A model generated the notes under the pieces. It saw nothing but the letters and a program-made list of their open reading frames with translations. It did not search any database and was not told the origin of the DNA. DNA of 12,996 bases, from contig PAOF01000040.1 of NCBI GenBank assembly GCA_002707905.1, positions 1 to 12,996 of the forward strand, given 5' to 3'. Source of the DNA: Fidelibacterota bacterium (GTDB lineage: Bacteria; Fidelibacterota; Marinisomatia; Marinisomatales; S15-B10). Numbering within the stretch: position 1 is the stretch's first letter; every line of letters starts with the position of its first letter. Of this stretch, positions 1 through 8,229 are shown piece after piece. Position numbers and translations under genes: made by a program.

Positions 1-597
1 ATCTTCCTTCAAGGTTAAATGAACTTTTCCATCGGTTAAATTTGATAATACATCTAAACCAGCTTGAAATTCTGGCAAACTATTACTTAAAACAAATTCC
101 AAATCACAAGATAAAGGTCCAGAGTTAATCCCAGAAATAAAAATATCTCTAGGTATTTCATTTGGATTAGCAATTTTATTGAAAGGTCTGCTTTTAATGA
201 AGGGAAGAAGATTTGCTTTCATTAAATCATTTAAAATTTTGTCTTTATTTAAGGACTTAATTGAAGAAGCAGATAAACCTTCATTAACTGTTTCATTTTC
301 ATTACCATCAACTTCAATGGAGATTTTTTCAATAACTTTTCTAGGACCATATTGAATTTTACTTATATTACCACAAGCTGGAGATGGCCATCTAATATCA
401 GGAACTAATTTATCATAAAATATTGGTGAACCAATTTTAACTTTATCACCCTCTTTTACCATTAATCTTGGTTTAATATACCTAAAATCAGATGGATAAA
501 TCGCTACCTCATCCAAATGATGAATGTTAGTTATTTTTTTTTCAGGACTACCTTTAATATTTAGGCTATGACCTTTTCTTATTTTAATTTCAGCCAA
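1..597 (-). CDS. nqrA: Na+-translocating NADH:quinone reductase subunit A (NqrA), N-terminal 199 codons, partial
   Basis: NqrA is the peripheral cytoplasmic subunit of the six-subunit Na+-pumping NADH:ubiquinone oxidoreductase and takes part in quinone binding. I translated this frame by hand from the right end leftwards; it stays open to the window edge. It begins AEIKIRKGHSLNIKG, like the usual NqrA start (IKIKKGLDLPIAG), followed by a KPRLMVKEGDKVKIGSPIF stretch, SPACGNISKIQYGPRKVI near residue 70, FIKSRPFNKIANPNEIPRDI near 130 to 150, and GLDVLSNLTDGKVHLTL at the visible end. These match the NqrA order and not RnfC, which has ferredoxin motifs. Full NqrA is about 445 residues, so a bit under half is visible. 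The start is a TTG at 597 with GGAGAG five bases upstream; no ATG lies upstream in frame before a stop at about 624. It follows nuoN by 50 bases on the same strand, so co-transcription is plausible. nqrB to nqrF would be expected off the left edge. Confidence 0.9.
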   Translation of the reverse strand, partial: MAEIKIRKGHSLNIKGSPEKKITNIHHLDEVAIYPSDFRYIKPRLMVKEGDKVKIGSPIFYDKLVPDIRWPSPACGNISKIQYGPRKVIEKISIEVDGNENETVNEGLSASSIKSLNKDKILNDLMKANLLPFIKSRPFNKIANPNEIPRDIFISGINSGPLSCDLEFVLSNSLPEFQAGLDVLSNLTDGKVHLTLKED

Positions 598-602
598 TTC
601 TA

Positions 603-608
603 CTCTCC
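603..608 (-). promoter_or_regulatory. Shine-Dalgarno for nqrA (decides a TTG start)
   Basis: GGAGAG on the minus strand, five bases before TTG at 597. It is one of the clearest ribosome binding sites in the window and fixes the start of nqrA at a non-ATG codon. No terminator hairpin is visible between nuoN and this site, so readthrough from the nuo genes is likely. Confidence 0.7.
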
Positions 609-647
609 AATGATATAATATTTAAAAAAATTACAATTAAATTTAAA

Positions 648-2144
648 TTAAAAATTTGGTATAAAAAATTTCAAAGCGCTATCTACCCATTCATGAATAT
701 ATGTCCATTGAACACCAAAGTAAATCGTTGGAATTCCTAATATTAACAAAAGCAAAATGGAAAACTGACTTGGAACAAAAGAATTTTGAATATTTTTTTC
801 ATTAAAATACATGACTTTCACTATTCTCATATAATAGTAAAGTGAAATAACACTATTTAAAACTCCAACAATAGCAATCCAATAATATTGAGTGCCAGCA
901 TTAATTACAGCGGCAAACAAATAAAACTTACCTATAAATCCTGCAGTTGGTGGTAGCCCAGTTAATGAAAACATAAATAAACTCATTAAAATTCCCAAAA
1001 ATGGTGATTGCCAACCGATTCCAGCATAATCTTCTATTTTTTCTGTTTTGTATTTATCAGCAATGATAATAGATATATAAAAAGCTCCTAATTGCATAAA
1101 TAAATAAACAATTATATAAAATACTACAGCGAAAACTCCATCCTTTGATAACAAAGGAATTCCCATCAAAATATAACCAGCATGTGCAATACTTGAATAT
1201 GCTAGCAATCTTTTTACATTTTCTTGTTGAATTGCTATGAGGTTTCCTATAATCATGGTCAATGCAGACAACAATAATAGAATTGCTTGCCATGGTACGC
1301 CCTCAATTGAAACCCAGTTTTCAGAATTTAATGGGTTGACATCCCCAAACAATGAATTTAAAAAACGTACCATTAAAGCAAAACCAGCAGCTTTTGGTGC
1401 GACAGAAAAAAAAGCTGTAATTGGAGTAGGAGAACCTTCGTAAACATCAGGTGTCCAAAAATGAAAAGGTGCGATAGCTATTTTGTAACCTAAACCAGCA
1501 ATGATTAATAAAAAAGAAACTATCAAAGATAAATTTATGTGTGAAAAATCATGAGAAAACAAAACTTTATTCATTTCAAATAACTTTGTAGTTCCAGTAA
1601 GACCATATAATAAACTAAAACCATAGAGCATTAATCCAGAGGAAAATGCTCCATAAATAACATATTTTATAGCAGCTTCATTAGATATCATTTTAAATCT
1701 AAGGTATCCTGCCAATATAAAAGAAATAATAGAAACCAACTCTATTGACAGATAAATCATTATTAAATCAACACTAGAAGTCATTAGTATTAAACCTAAA
1801 ATCATAGCTGTTATAAGTGTAAAATATTCTCCAAGTGATCTATTCTTGAGTTCTGAAGTATCTAAAGAAATGAGGATTGTAATAAATGATGATATAAGAA
1901 AAATAAACTTAAATATTCTTGAAAATGGATCTAAAACAATACTATTTAAAAACAAACTAGTGGTAATTAATGGAGAGGAAAACCAAAGTGATATTCCAGA
2001 TAATATAATACCAATTAAAGCAACGTATGCTACATTAAATGAATTTTTTTTACTTAAGAAAAAATCTATAATTAGACAGAACGCAATTGTTGCAACTAAT
2101 ATTAACTCCGGAATAAAAAAATTTATACTTTGAATATTATCCAT
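648..2144 (-). CDS. nuoN: NADH-quinone oxidoreductase subunit N (NuoN, ND2-like antiporter subunit)
   Basis: One of the three antiporter-like proton-pumping subunits in the complex I membrane arm. At 498 residues it is close to the usual 480 to 500 and is hydrophobic throughout, consistent with 14 membrane helices. Key residues line up with E. coli NuoN: Glu135 in YLSIELVSI (E. coli E133), Lys221 in GLGYKIAIAPFHFW (K217) and Lys251 in SVAPKAAGF (K247). The signature FHFWTPDVYEGSPTPITAFF lies near 227 to 246. The ATG at 2144 is four bases past the nuoM stop, without a clear Shine-Dalgarno, so translation is probably coupled. It is the last nuo gene here; nqrA follows after 50 bases. Confident call. 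Confidence 0.97.
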   Translation of the reverse strand: MDNIQSINFFIPELILVATIAFCLIIDFFLSKKNSFNVAYVALIGIILSGISLWFSSPLITTSLFLNSIVLDPFSRIFKFIFLISSFITILISLDTSELKNRSLGEYFTLITAMILGLILMTSSVDLIMIYLSIELVSIISFILAGYLRFKMISNEAAIKYVIYGAFSSGLMLYGFSLLYGLTGTTKLFEMNKVLFSHDFSHINLSLIVSFLLIIAGLGYKIAIAPFHFWTPDVYEGSPTPITAFFSVAPKAAGFALMVRFLNSLFGDVNPLNSENWVSIEGVPWQAILLLLSALTMIIGNLIAIQQENVKRLLAYSSIAHAGYILMGIPLLSKDGVFAVVFYIIVYLFMQLGAFYISIIIADKYKTEKIEDYAGIGWQSPFLGILMSLFMFSLTGLPPTAGFIGKFYLFAAVINAGTQYYWIAIVGVLNSVISLYYYMRIVKVMYFNEKNIQNSFVPSQFSILLLLILGIPTIYFGVQWTYIHEWVDSALKFFIPNF

Positions 2145-2148
2145 AAAA

Positions 2149-3693
2149 CTATTTAACTAAAAGTTCACTTGCTTCAACTCTAAAAATAATTTCTGACATA
2201 GTTGTTTTCATTATATCAATTAATGGTGTAGGGTATATACCAAGAAAAATAACAAGTATTGCCAAAGGAACTAAAATCAAAATTTCTCTTCGATTAATTT
2301 CAGGTAAATCTTTATATTTTTCATTTAATTTACCTAAAAATATTTTCTGATAAGAAGTTAAGAAGTAAGCCGCATTTAATAAAATTCCAATTGTAGAGAG
2401 TATTACAATATTTCTATATACCGGAAAAGCACCTAAAAAAGTCATTGCTTCGCTGATAAAACCTGATAAACCAGGAAGGCCTAAACCAGCAAACCAGGCT
2501 AAGGCAACAATTGCAGCATATATTGGGGTTTTAGATGCAAGTCCACCAAAACCATTGATATCTCTGTGATGAGCTCTATCATAGACGACTCCAACCAAAA
2601 TGAACAACATAGCAGTTATTGTTCCATGATTAAACATTTGAAGAACTGCTCCATTCATTCCTAATTCTGCCGCTGCAATATTTGAACCATATTTTGATCC
2701 CGCAGCAACAACAGCAGACATACCTAGCATTACGTAACCCATATGATTAATTGATGAGTATGCAACCATTTTTTTAAGATCTGTTTGGGCTAATGCACAC
2801 ATACCTCCCCAAATTATATTGATGAGAGCTAAAAATGCTAATATACCTGCAAACCAAACGGTTCCATCAGGAATCATTGGGAAATTTATTCTTAATATTC
2901 CATAAGTTCCCATTTTCAATAATACACCTGCTAAAATAACAGAAATAGCAGTTGGGGCTTCAACATGAGCCAAAGGCAACCAAGTATGAAATGGGAAAAT
3001 AGGAACTTTTATTGCAAAACCAATAAATAACAACAACCATACAACTTTGACTCCACTAAATCCCCACCAAGATATTTGACTAAGAGCAGTTGGAGCAGTT
3101 GACATTAATTCAATCATATCAAAAGTTCGACCAGATGAAAAATAAAGTGCCAATACTGCAATCAACATTAATACTGAACCAAATAAAGTATATAGAAAAA
3201 ATTTTATTGCTGCATATTCTCTATTAGGACCTCCCCAAATTCCTATTAAAAAATACATTGGAAGGAGCATCACTTCCCAAAATATATAAAATAGAAAAAA
3301 ATCTAGAGATAAAAATACCCCCATCATACCTGCATCTAACAATAAAAAAAGACTAAAATATCCTTTTGGCGCCTTGTCAATATTCCAACTTACAAAAACA
3401 CATAAAAAAGATAATAAAGCAGTTAATCCAACCATTGGTAAACTTAAACCATCTACACCAAGCATGTAGGTTATATTAAATGCAGGAATCCAAGGAGATT
3501 TTTCCATAAATTGAAATCCTTGAATATTGTTATCAAAATTAAACCATAATAAAATTGACAAAAGTAGTTGGATTCCAGTAAAAAAGACTGCTATCCATTT
3601 AATTAAATCCATTCTATTTTTAGGCAAGATTACAATTAAAATTGCACCTAAAACTGGAGTCCAAATCAACCAACTTAATATATTAAAATCCAT
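2149..3693 (-). CDS. nuoM: NADH-quinone oxidoreductase subunit M (NuoM, ND4-like antiporter subunit)
   Basis: Second antiporter-like proton channel of the complex I membrane arm. It has 514 residues, normal for NuoM (about 500 to 510). Essential residues are present: Glu140 in FYIFWEVMLLPMY (E. coli E144), Lys229 in GFAIKVPIFPFHTWLP (K234) and Lys260 in VLLKMGTYG (K265). The signature FHTWLPLAHVEAPTAISVILAG runs across 235 to 256, and the LKKMVAYSSINHMGYV helix follows near 306. The ATG at 3693 is 22 bases after the nuoL stop, in a purine-rich leader with an AAGGGA about 12 bases upstream, a weak ribosome site. nuoN follows after four bases. No missing residues or frame breaks. Confidence 0.97.
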   Translation of the reverse strand: MDFNILSWLIWTPVLGAILIVILPKNRMDLIKWIAVFFTGIQLLLSILLWFNFDNNIQGFQFMEKSPWIPAFNITYMLGVDGLSLPMVGLTALLSFLCVFVSWNIDKAPKGYFSLFLLLDAGMMGVFLSLDFFLFYIFWEVMLLPMYFLIGIWGGPNREYAAIKFFLYTLFGSVLMLIAVLALYFSSGRTFDMIELMSTAPTALSQISWWGFSGVKVVWLLLFIGFAIKVPIFPFHTWLPLAHVEAPTAISVILAGVLLKMGTYGILRINFPMIPDGTVWFAGILAFLALINIIWGGMCALAQTDLKKMVAYSSINHMGYVMLGMSAVVAAGSKYGSNIAAAELGMNGAVLQMFNHGTITAMLFILVGVVYDRAHHRDINGFGGLASKTPIYAAIVALAWFAGLGLPGLSGFISEAMTFLGAFPVYRNIVILSTIGILLNAAYFLTSYQKIFLGKLNEKYKDLPEINRREILILVPLAILVIFLGIYPTPLIDIMKTTMSEIIFRVEASELLVK

Positions 3694-3715
3694 AAAATAT
3701 TTTTCCCTTTTTTAT

Positions 3716-5761
3716 CTATATAGCTTGAAAAACATAAAGAATTATTATTCCAACTAAAACCAAGATTAAATAATTCTGTATTTTACCGCTCTGTATAAGA
3801 CGTAATTTTGAACCAGAAAATTTTGTAATACGACCAAATCCATCAATAATTTTTTGGTCTAAAAATTTATAATCCCATAAGTTACCAACTGTCTTTGAAA
3901 AATTCTCAGTAATTCTACCAAAACCATTAATAAAATATTTATCATAGACATCCCAATCAAAAATGGCAATATACTTAGAAATTTTTAAAAAGGGATCAAT
4001 CAAATATTTTTTTAAAATCTCGTCAATAAAAAATTTATTAAAAGAAAGATTATGTAATACTTTTAATCTTCTATAAATGGAATCTGGAGAAATTAATTTT
4101 GAATAGTAAATTAAAAAAGCAAAACCAATTCCTAGAGCTGCTACAGATAAAGAAAGAAACAGAGCAAGGTTATGAGCTTGACCTATTTCTTCTTTGATTT
4201 GATAAGCTGTGGGATTTAAATATCCTGGAACTAATGAATCTTTTGACTTTACCAATGTCATGAACCATCCATCATAGGAAAGTGGATTAAAATTGGGAAA
4301 TGTAAAAAATAGAAAAAATGACAAAGAAGATAAAATAATTAGTGGGGTTGTCATTTGTATTGGGGACTCATGAATATTATCGAAAACCTTTTTAGAATTA
4401 GGTTTTCCATAAAATGTCAGAAAAATTAATCTAAACATGTAAAAAGCTGTAAATAATGCAGCACTAAATCCAAATAAAGATAGCAAAAAGTGATTTGGAT
4501 ATTGTGAGGAAAATGCTAAAGTTCCAGCTAAAACGGCATCTTTTGACAAAAAACCTGATGTAAATGGTATCCCTGATAGAGCTATGGTGCAAAATAACAT
4601 TGAATAAAATGTAACAGGCATTTTATCTTTGAGTCCACCCATATTTCTCATATCTTGTGCATCAGATTTATGATCATCTAATTTGTGATATGCATGATGC
4701 ATAGCATGTATCACACTTCCACTACAAAGAAATAATCCAGCCTTAAATGCAGCATGTGTTACTAGATGAAAAAAACCATAAGTATATGCTCCAACACCAA
4801 CAGCTAATATCATATATCCAAGCTGACTTACAGTTGAATAAGCTAAAACTTTTTTAATATCATTCTGAGTAATTGCAATAATTGCTGCAAAGACTGCAGT
4901 AATTGCTCCTACATATGCAATAATTGTTAGAGCTTGTGGAGTAAAAATTGGAAATAACCTAAATGCTAAATAAACACCTGCAGCTACCATTGTTGCAGCA
5001 TGAATCAAGGCGCTTACTGGAGTGGGTCCTTCCATTGCATCTGGAAGCCAAATATGAAGCGGAAACTGTGCTGATTTTCCAACTGCTCCAGCAAAAAGAC
5101 ATAACCCGGCAATTGTTAATGTATCAACTGAAAACATACCCTGCGATACACCTAAATATAAATCCTTGAATAAAAACGAACCAATGGAACTAAAAAAAAG
5201 CATAATACCAATAAACATTCCAATATCACCAACTCTATTTACAAGAAATGCCTTTTTACTTGCATTAGCTGCTGATTCTTTTTCAAACCAAAAACCAATC
5301 AAAAGATATGAACTTAATCCTACTAATTCCCAAAAAATATAAATACCCAATAAATTATTTGAGAGAATGATTCCATTCATTGAGAATGTAAATAAAGATA
5401 GAAAGGCAAAATATCGTGAATATCTTGAATCTTCTTTCATATAAGATGTAGAATAAATGTGAACCAAAGTTGAAACTAAGGACACTACTAATAACATAAT
5501 TATAGTAATATTATCAATTAATATTCCAATTTTCAGATCAAGAGTCCCAAGATTAAACCAAGTGAAAATCTTTTCAACTTTAAAATAAGGATCGTATTTA
5601 AACAACATCATTATAAATAACGAAAGACTTAGACAAAATGTTATAGCTACTGACCCTATTGACAACCAATCACCCCTATTTGGTAATTTCTTTCCTACAA
5701 AAATCATTATAATAAATGACAAAAGAGGAAGTAATAAAATTGCTATACCGTAATTAATCAT
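3716..5761 (-). CDS. nuoL: NADH-quinone oxidoreductase subunit L (NuoL, ND5-like antiporter subunit with lateral helix)
   Basis: The distal antiporter-like subunit of complex I, whose C-terminal lateral helix runs along the membrane arm. At 681 residues it is somewhat longer than E. coli NuoL (613). Proton-path residues align almost one to one with E. coli: Glu145 in FWELVGLSSYLLIGF, Lys229 in AVGKSAQFPLHIWLPDAMEG, His254, His332 and His336 in HLVTHAAFKAGLF, Lys340, and Lys406 in SGFLSKDAVL (E. coli E144, K229, H254, H334, H338, K342, K399). The C-terminal third holds the amphipathic region and a final membrane helix (about 663 to 680). It carries a duplicated ...DGFGRIT/NGFGRIT motif at about 606 to 618 and 634 to 646. 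The start is two bases after the nuoK stop, without a clear Shine-Dalgarno. Confidence 0.97.
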   Translation of the reverse strand: MINYGIAILLLPLLSFIIMIFVGKKLPNRGDWLSIGSVAITFCLSLSLFIMMLFKYDPYFKVEKIFTWFNLGTLDLKIGILIDNITIIMLLVVSLVSTLVHIYSTSYMKEDSRYSRYFAFLSLFTFSMNGIILSNNLLGIYIFWELVGLSSYLLIGFWFEKESAANASKKAFLVNRVGDIGMFIGIMLFFSSIGSFLFKDLYLGVSQGMFSVDTLTIAGLCLFAGAVGKSAQFPLHIWLPDAMEGPTPVSALIHAATMVAAGVYLAFRLFPIFTPQALTIIAYVGAITAVFAAIIAITQNDIKKVLAYSTVSQLGYMILAVGVGAYTYGFFHLVTHAAFKAGLFLCSGSVIHAMHHAYHKLDDHKSDAQDMRNMGGLKDKMPVTFYSMLFCTIALSGIPFTSGFLSKDAVLAGTLAFSSQYPNHFLLSLFGFSAALFTAFYMFRLIFLTFYGKPNSKKVFDNIHESPIQMTTPLIILSSLSFFLFFTFPNFNPLSYDGWFMTLVKSKDSLVPGYLNPTAYQIKEEIGQAHNLALFLSLSVAALGIGFAFLIYYSKLISPDSIYRRLKVLHNLSFNKFFIDEILKKYLIDPFLKISKYIAIFDWDVYDKYFINGFGRITENFSKTVGNLWDYKFLDQKIIDGFGRITKFSGSKLRLIQSGKIQNYLILVLVGIIILYVFQAI

Positions 5762-5763
5762 AA

Positions 5764-6066
5764 CTATTGACTCATTTTATTTGCATCATCAATATTAATA
5801 CTACCAAAATTATTAAAAATATTTAATATAATTGCTAATGCAACTGCAGCTTCTGCTGCTGCCAAAATTATAACAAACAATGAAAAAATATGACCAGAAA
5901 AATCCATACCGGAATATCTTGAAAAAGCGATAAAATTAATGTTTGCTGCGTTTAAAATTAGTTCAATACTCATTAAAACCGCCACCCCATTTCTCCTAGT
6001 AATTACACCAAAAAGACCAAGTGAAAAAAGGATAGCACTAATTATTAAATATGAATTTAAATCCAC
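5764..6066 (-). CDS. nuoK: NADH-quinone oxidoreductase subunit K (NuoK, ND4L-like)
   Basis: Small three-helix subunit of the complex I membrane arm, part of the E-channel linking quinone chemistry to the pumps. It has exactly 100 residues, the typical size. The two essential buried glutamates are visible: Glu35 in MSIELILNAANINF and Glu72 in AAAEAAVALAI (E. coli E36 and E72). The start codon is GTG at 6066, overlapping the nuoJ stop by one base (TAGTG), and is supported by AGGAG nine bases upstream inside the nuoJ end. The C-terminal tail, from about residue 85, is hydrophilic. nuoL starts two bases after its stop. Confidence 0.96.
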   Translation of the reverse strand: MDLNSYLIISAILFSLGLFGVITRRNGVAVLMSIELILNAANINFIAFSRYSGMDFSGHIFSLFVIILAAAEAAVALAIILNIFNNFGSINIDDANKMSQ

Positions 6067-6560
6067 TATTTTGAGCTCCTGGACAATAAAGCTGCTCCAA
6101 TAAGAGCAGCTAAAAGAAGTATTGAAGCAACTTCGAAAGGTAGTAAATAATCAATCATTAATAAATTACCAATTTGTTTTATTGTTTCTTGTGGTTCAAC
6201 CGCACTATTTTCCAACCAAGGAGTATTTAAAATCATATAAGATAGTCCTAAGAATATTACTAATACAATTCCTCCACCTAAAATTTGTTGATTTGAAGAT
6301 TGTGATAAAGTGACATCAGTGATTCGATGAGTTAACATTATTCCAAAAATAATTAATACTAAAATACCTCCAACATAGATCAAAATTTGAGTTATTGCAA
6401 TAAAATCTGCCCATAAGAAAACATATAAACCTGCAATACCCAAAAGAGTAAATAGTAAAGAGACAGCAGAATAAATTAAATTGTTAGACAAAACGACAAT
6501 TGAACCAGAAACAATAGTTAAAATTGCTATAAACCAAAAAATTAAATTTATTCCAGTCAA
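6066..6560 (-). CDS. nuoJ: NADH-quinone oxidoreductase subunit J (NuoJ, ND6-like)
   Basis: Membrane subunit of complex I whose third helix carries the flexible pi-bulge that changes state during turnover. It has 164 residues (E. coli 184), with five hydrophobic stretches. The family signature is seen in NNLIYSAVSLLFTLLGIAGLYVFLWADFIAITQILIYVGGILVLIIFGIMLT, read as two adjacent helices with the Y-V-G-G-I-L-V-L-I-I-F run near residue 62. The last helix (ASILLLAALIGAALLS) ends in a short polar tail. The start is TTG at 6560, 21 bases after the nuoI stop, with AGAGAG ten bases upstream; the next in-frame ATG would remove essential helices. It overlaps nuoK by one base. Confidence 0.95.
   Translation of the reverse strand: MTGINLIFWFIAILTIVSGSIVVLSNNLIYSAVSLLFTLLGIAGLYVFLWADFIAITQILIYVGGILVLIIFGIMLTHRITDVTLSQSSNQQILGGGIVLVIFLGLSYMILNTPWLENSAVEPQETIKQIGNLLMIDYLLPFEVASILLLAALIGAALLSRSSK
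6076..6080 (-). promoter_or_regulatory. Shine-Dalgarno for nuoK (supports GTG start)
   Basis: AGGAG on the minus strand inside the last codons of nuoJ, nine bases before the GTG at 6066. It supports the non-ATG start and the one-base TAGTG overlap with nuoJ. Confidence 0.7.
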
Positions 6561-6570
6561 TTTATATATT

Positions 6571-6576
6571 CTCTCT
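6571..6576 (-). promoter_or_regulatory. Probable Shine-Dalgarno for nuoJ (TTG start)
   Basis: AGAGAG in the 21-base gap after nuoI, ten bases before TTG at 6560. Spacing is a little long and the match to anti-Shine-Dalgarno partial, so this is moderate support for the TTG start. Confidence 0.45.
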
Positions 6577-6581
6577 GATAT

Positions 6582-7142
6582 TTATTTTTTTTCAGCATAA
6601 CTTTGTAAAATGTCTGGTGGAACTTTTGAAAATCGATAAATCATGTCATTTCTATCATATTCTGAGAATTCATAATCGATTTCATGCCTAGTTGAATTTG
6701 GACCGCCAACCATAAAAATACACTCCTCTGGACATGGATAAGTACATAAATTACAATAACAACACTCAGACATATCTATATCAAATCTCGTTAAAAGTAA
6801 TCTTTTGGTAGTTCCATTAGATGTAACACCTGTATGATTTGCCTCAACTATATCCTCACCTTTTTCAACTTTATGAGTTTCAATTTTAATACAATCAACT
6901 GGGCATGCTCTCTCACATTTCAAACAACCAATACAATCATCCATATCAACAGTAAGTCTTGATCGAATGACATTATAACTGTCTGATGAAAATCCTATAT
7001 CCCTTTCTGGTCTAGGCCACCTTTCGACCGGATATTGTAGTGTTACATTTCCTTTTCTAATTTTTAACATATGTTTAAAAGTAACAGACATTCCAGTTAT
7101 TAGTGTAGAAATTGTTTGAAAAATTGCTGTAAAATAATTCAT
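6582..7142 (-). CDS. nuoI: NADH-quinone oxidoreductase subunit I (NuoI, 2x[4Fe-4S])
   Basis: Peripheral-arm subunit holding clusters N6a and N6b, which pass electrons toward NuoB. It has 186 residues. After a short N-terminal amphipathic segment there are two C-x2-C-x2-C-x3-C-P motifs: Cys70, 73, 76, 80 (CIGCLKCERACP) and Cys127, 130, 133, 137 (CCYCNLCTYPCP). All eight ligands are intact. Unusual points: 46 residues separate the two motifs, by my estimate 15 or more longer than in E. coli NuoI, and the second motif has a doubled Cys (127/128). Further Cys sit at 84 and 141. The form resembles NuoI of the Bacteroidota/Chlorobi side of the tree (recalled, not searched). The ATG at 7142 has GAGG seven bases upstream, inside the nuoH stop region. 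This is the only iron-sulfur subunit of complex I encoded in the window. Confidence 0.96.
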   Translation of the reverse strand: MNYFTAIFQTISTLITGMSVTFKHMLKIRKGNVTLQYPVERWPRPERDIGFSSDSYNVIRSRLTVDMDDCIGCLKCERACPVDCIKIETHKVEKGEDIVEANHTGVTSNGTTKRLLLTRFDIDMSECCYCNLCTYPCPEECIFMVGGPNSTRHEIDYEFSEYDRNDMIYRFSKVPPDILQSYAEKK

Positions 7143-7146
7143 TAAT

Positions 7147-8229
7147 TTACCTCATTATTAAATCCCAAAGCCCGACTCCAATAATTACAAAAAAAGAACC
7201 AGGAAGAAAAAACTTCCAACACATTCTCATTAATTGATCTGTCCTTAACCTTGGAAAAGTCCATCTAAACCACATCATTACAAAAATCAAAAAAGATGTT
7301 TTTGACACCAACCAAAAAACCCCCCAGATACTTCCATCAAAATAACCTGGTATTGGGCTTAACCAACCTCCTAAAAATCCAATAGTTGCTACTCCAGCAA
7401 CAATAAACATATTAGCATATTCTGCTAAAAAGAAAAAAGCCCATCTCATACCTGAATATTCAGTCATCCAACCAGCTACTAATTCAGATTCAGCTTCGGG
7501 CAAATCAAATGGCGTTCTATTTACTTCAGCTACTCCTGCTATGAAAAAAAGCCAAAATGCAATTATCATAAATGGATTATTGAAAATAAACCAATTTGGA
7601 AGTATTCCAAGAGTTGATCCAGTTTGAGCTAATACTATATCCTTAAATGCCAAACTACCAGATAGCATAACAATTGGCAATAATGATAATGCTGCTGGTA
7701 TTTCATAACTGACTATTTGAGCAGCTGATCTCATTGACCCATATAAAGACCACTTGTTATTGGAACTATAACCTGCTAAAATTATTCCAATAACACCAAC
7801 TGAACTCATTGCGAGAATATAAAATAAACCCAAATTAAAATCTGCTGCAATTAAAAACTCATTAAATGGAAAACCGGCAAAAGCAACAAAAGAACCAATA
7901 AAAATTATACATGGCGCTAAAAGAAATAGTTTTTTATCTGCTGATTCTGGAATTATATCCTCTTTAGTAAGTAATTTAATTGCGTCAGCTAGAGTTTGTA
8001 AAACGCCCCATTTCCCCGCATGTAAGCCAACTCCATGTCCCATTGGGCCTAATCTGTCTTGCATAAATGCAGAAACTTTTCTCTCGACATATACTGCAAC
8101 TAATGCATTTACTGCCATAAAACCAAAAATTGGAATTCCAGCTAGAAGAACAGATATTATAAATATTGATGATTGATAGGATTTGATTAATTCGATACTT
8201 GAAAATAAATTAATATAAAAATCTACCAT
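7147..8229 (-). CDS. nuoH: NADH-quinone oxidoreductase subunit H (NuoH, ND1-like quinone-chamber subunit)
   Basis: Membrane subunit forming, with NuoB and NuoD, the quinone-binding chamber and the start of the proton path. It has 360 residues (E. coli 325) and about eight to nine membrane helices. Signatures: VERKVSAFMQDRLGPMGHG at about 48 to 66, LADAIKLLTKEDIIP at about 80 to 94, and the acidic loop EVNRTPFDLPEAESELVAG at 235 to 253, followed by TEYSGMRWAFFFLAEYANM. These match the conserved E-rich third cytoplasmic loop. The ATG at 8229 directly follows the nuoD stop (TAAATG) with no intervening base, so translational coupling is likely; in many other bacteria nuoE, nuoF and nuoG lie at this junction. 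nuoI begins four bases after its end. Confidence 0.97.
   Translation of the reverse strand: MVDFYINLFSSIELIKSYQSSIFIISVLLAGIPIFGFMAVNALVAVYVERKVSAFMQDRLGPMGHGVGLHAGKWGVLQTLADAIKLLTKEDIIPESADKKLFLLAPCIIFIGSFVAFAGFPFNEFLIAADFNLGLFYILAMSSVGVIGIILAGYSSNNKWSLYGSMRSAAQIVSYEIPAALSLLPIVMLSGSLAFKDIVLAQTGSTLGILPNWFIFNNPFMIIAFWLFFIAGVAEVNRTPFDLPEAESELVAGWMTEYSGMRWAFFFLAEYANMFIVAGVATIGFLGGWLSPIPGYFDGSIWGVFWLVSKTSFLIFVMMWFRWTFPRLRTDQLMRMCWKFFLPGSFFVIIGVGLWDLIMR
7150..7153 (-). promoter_or_regulatory. Shine-Dalgarno for nuoI
   Basis: GAGG within the terminal codons of nuoH, seven bases before the nuoI ATG at 7142. It supports coupled translation of H and I. Confidence 0.6.

Noticed and set aside
1..597. 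RnfC instead of NqrA
   Set aside because: The N-terminal order and the GLDVLSNLTDGKVHL segment fit NqrA, and an Rnf cluster would not be expected to begin with this protein form.
598..647. Possible terminator after nuoN
   Set aside because: The gap is A/T-rich with a T run but no stem of G/C pairs before it; a hairpin cannot be supported.
1846..2133. 95-residue plus-strand reading frame opposite nuoN
   Set aside because: It is antisense to a well-conserved gene, shows no recognisable family, and no ribosome site was noted; it is a shadow frame.
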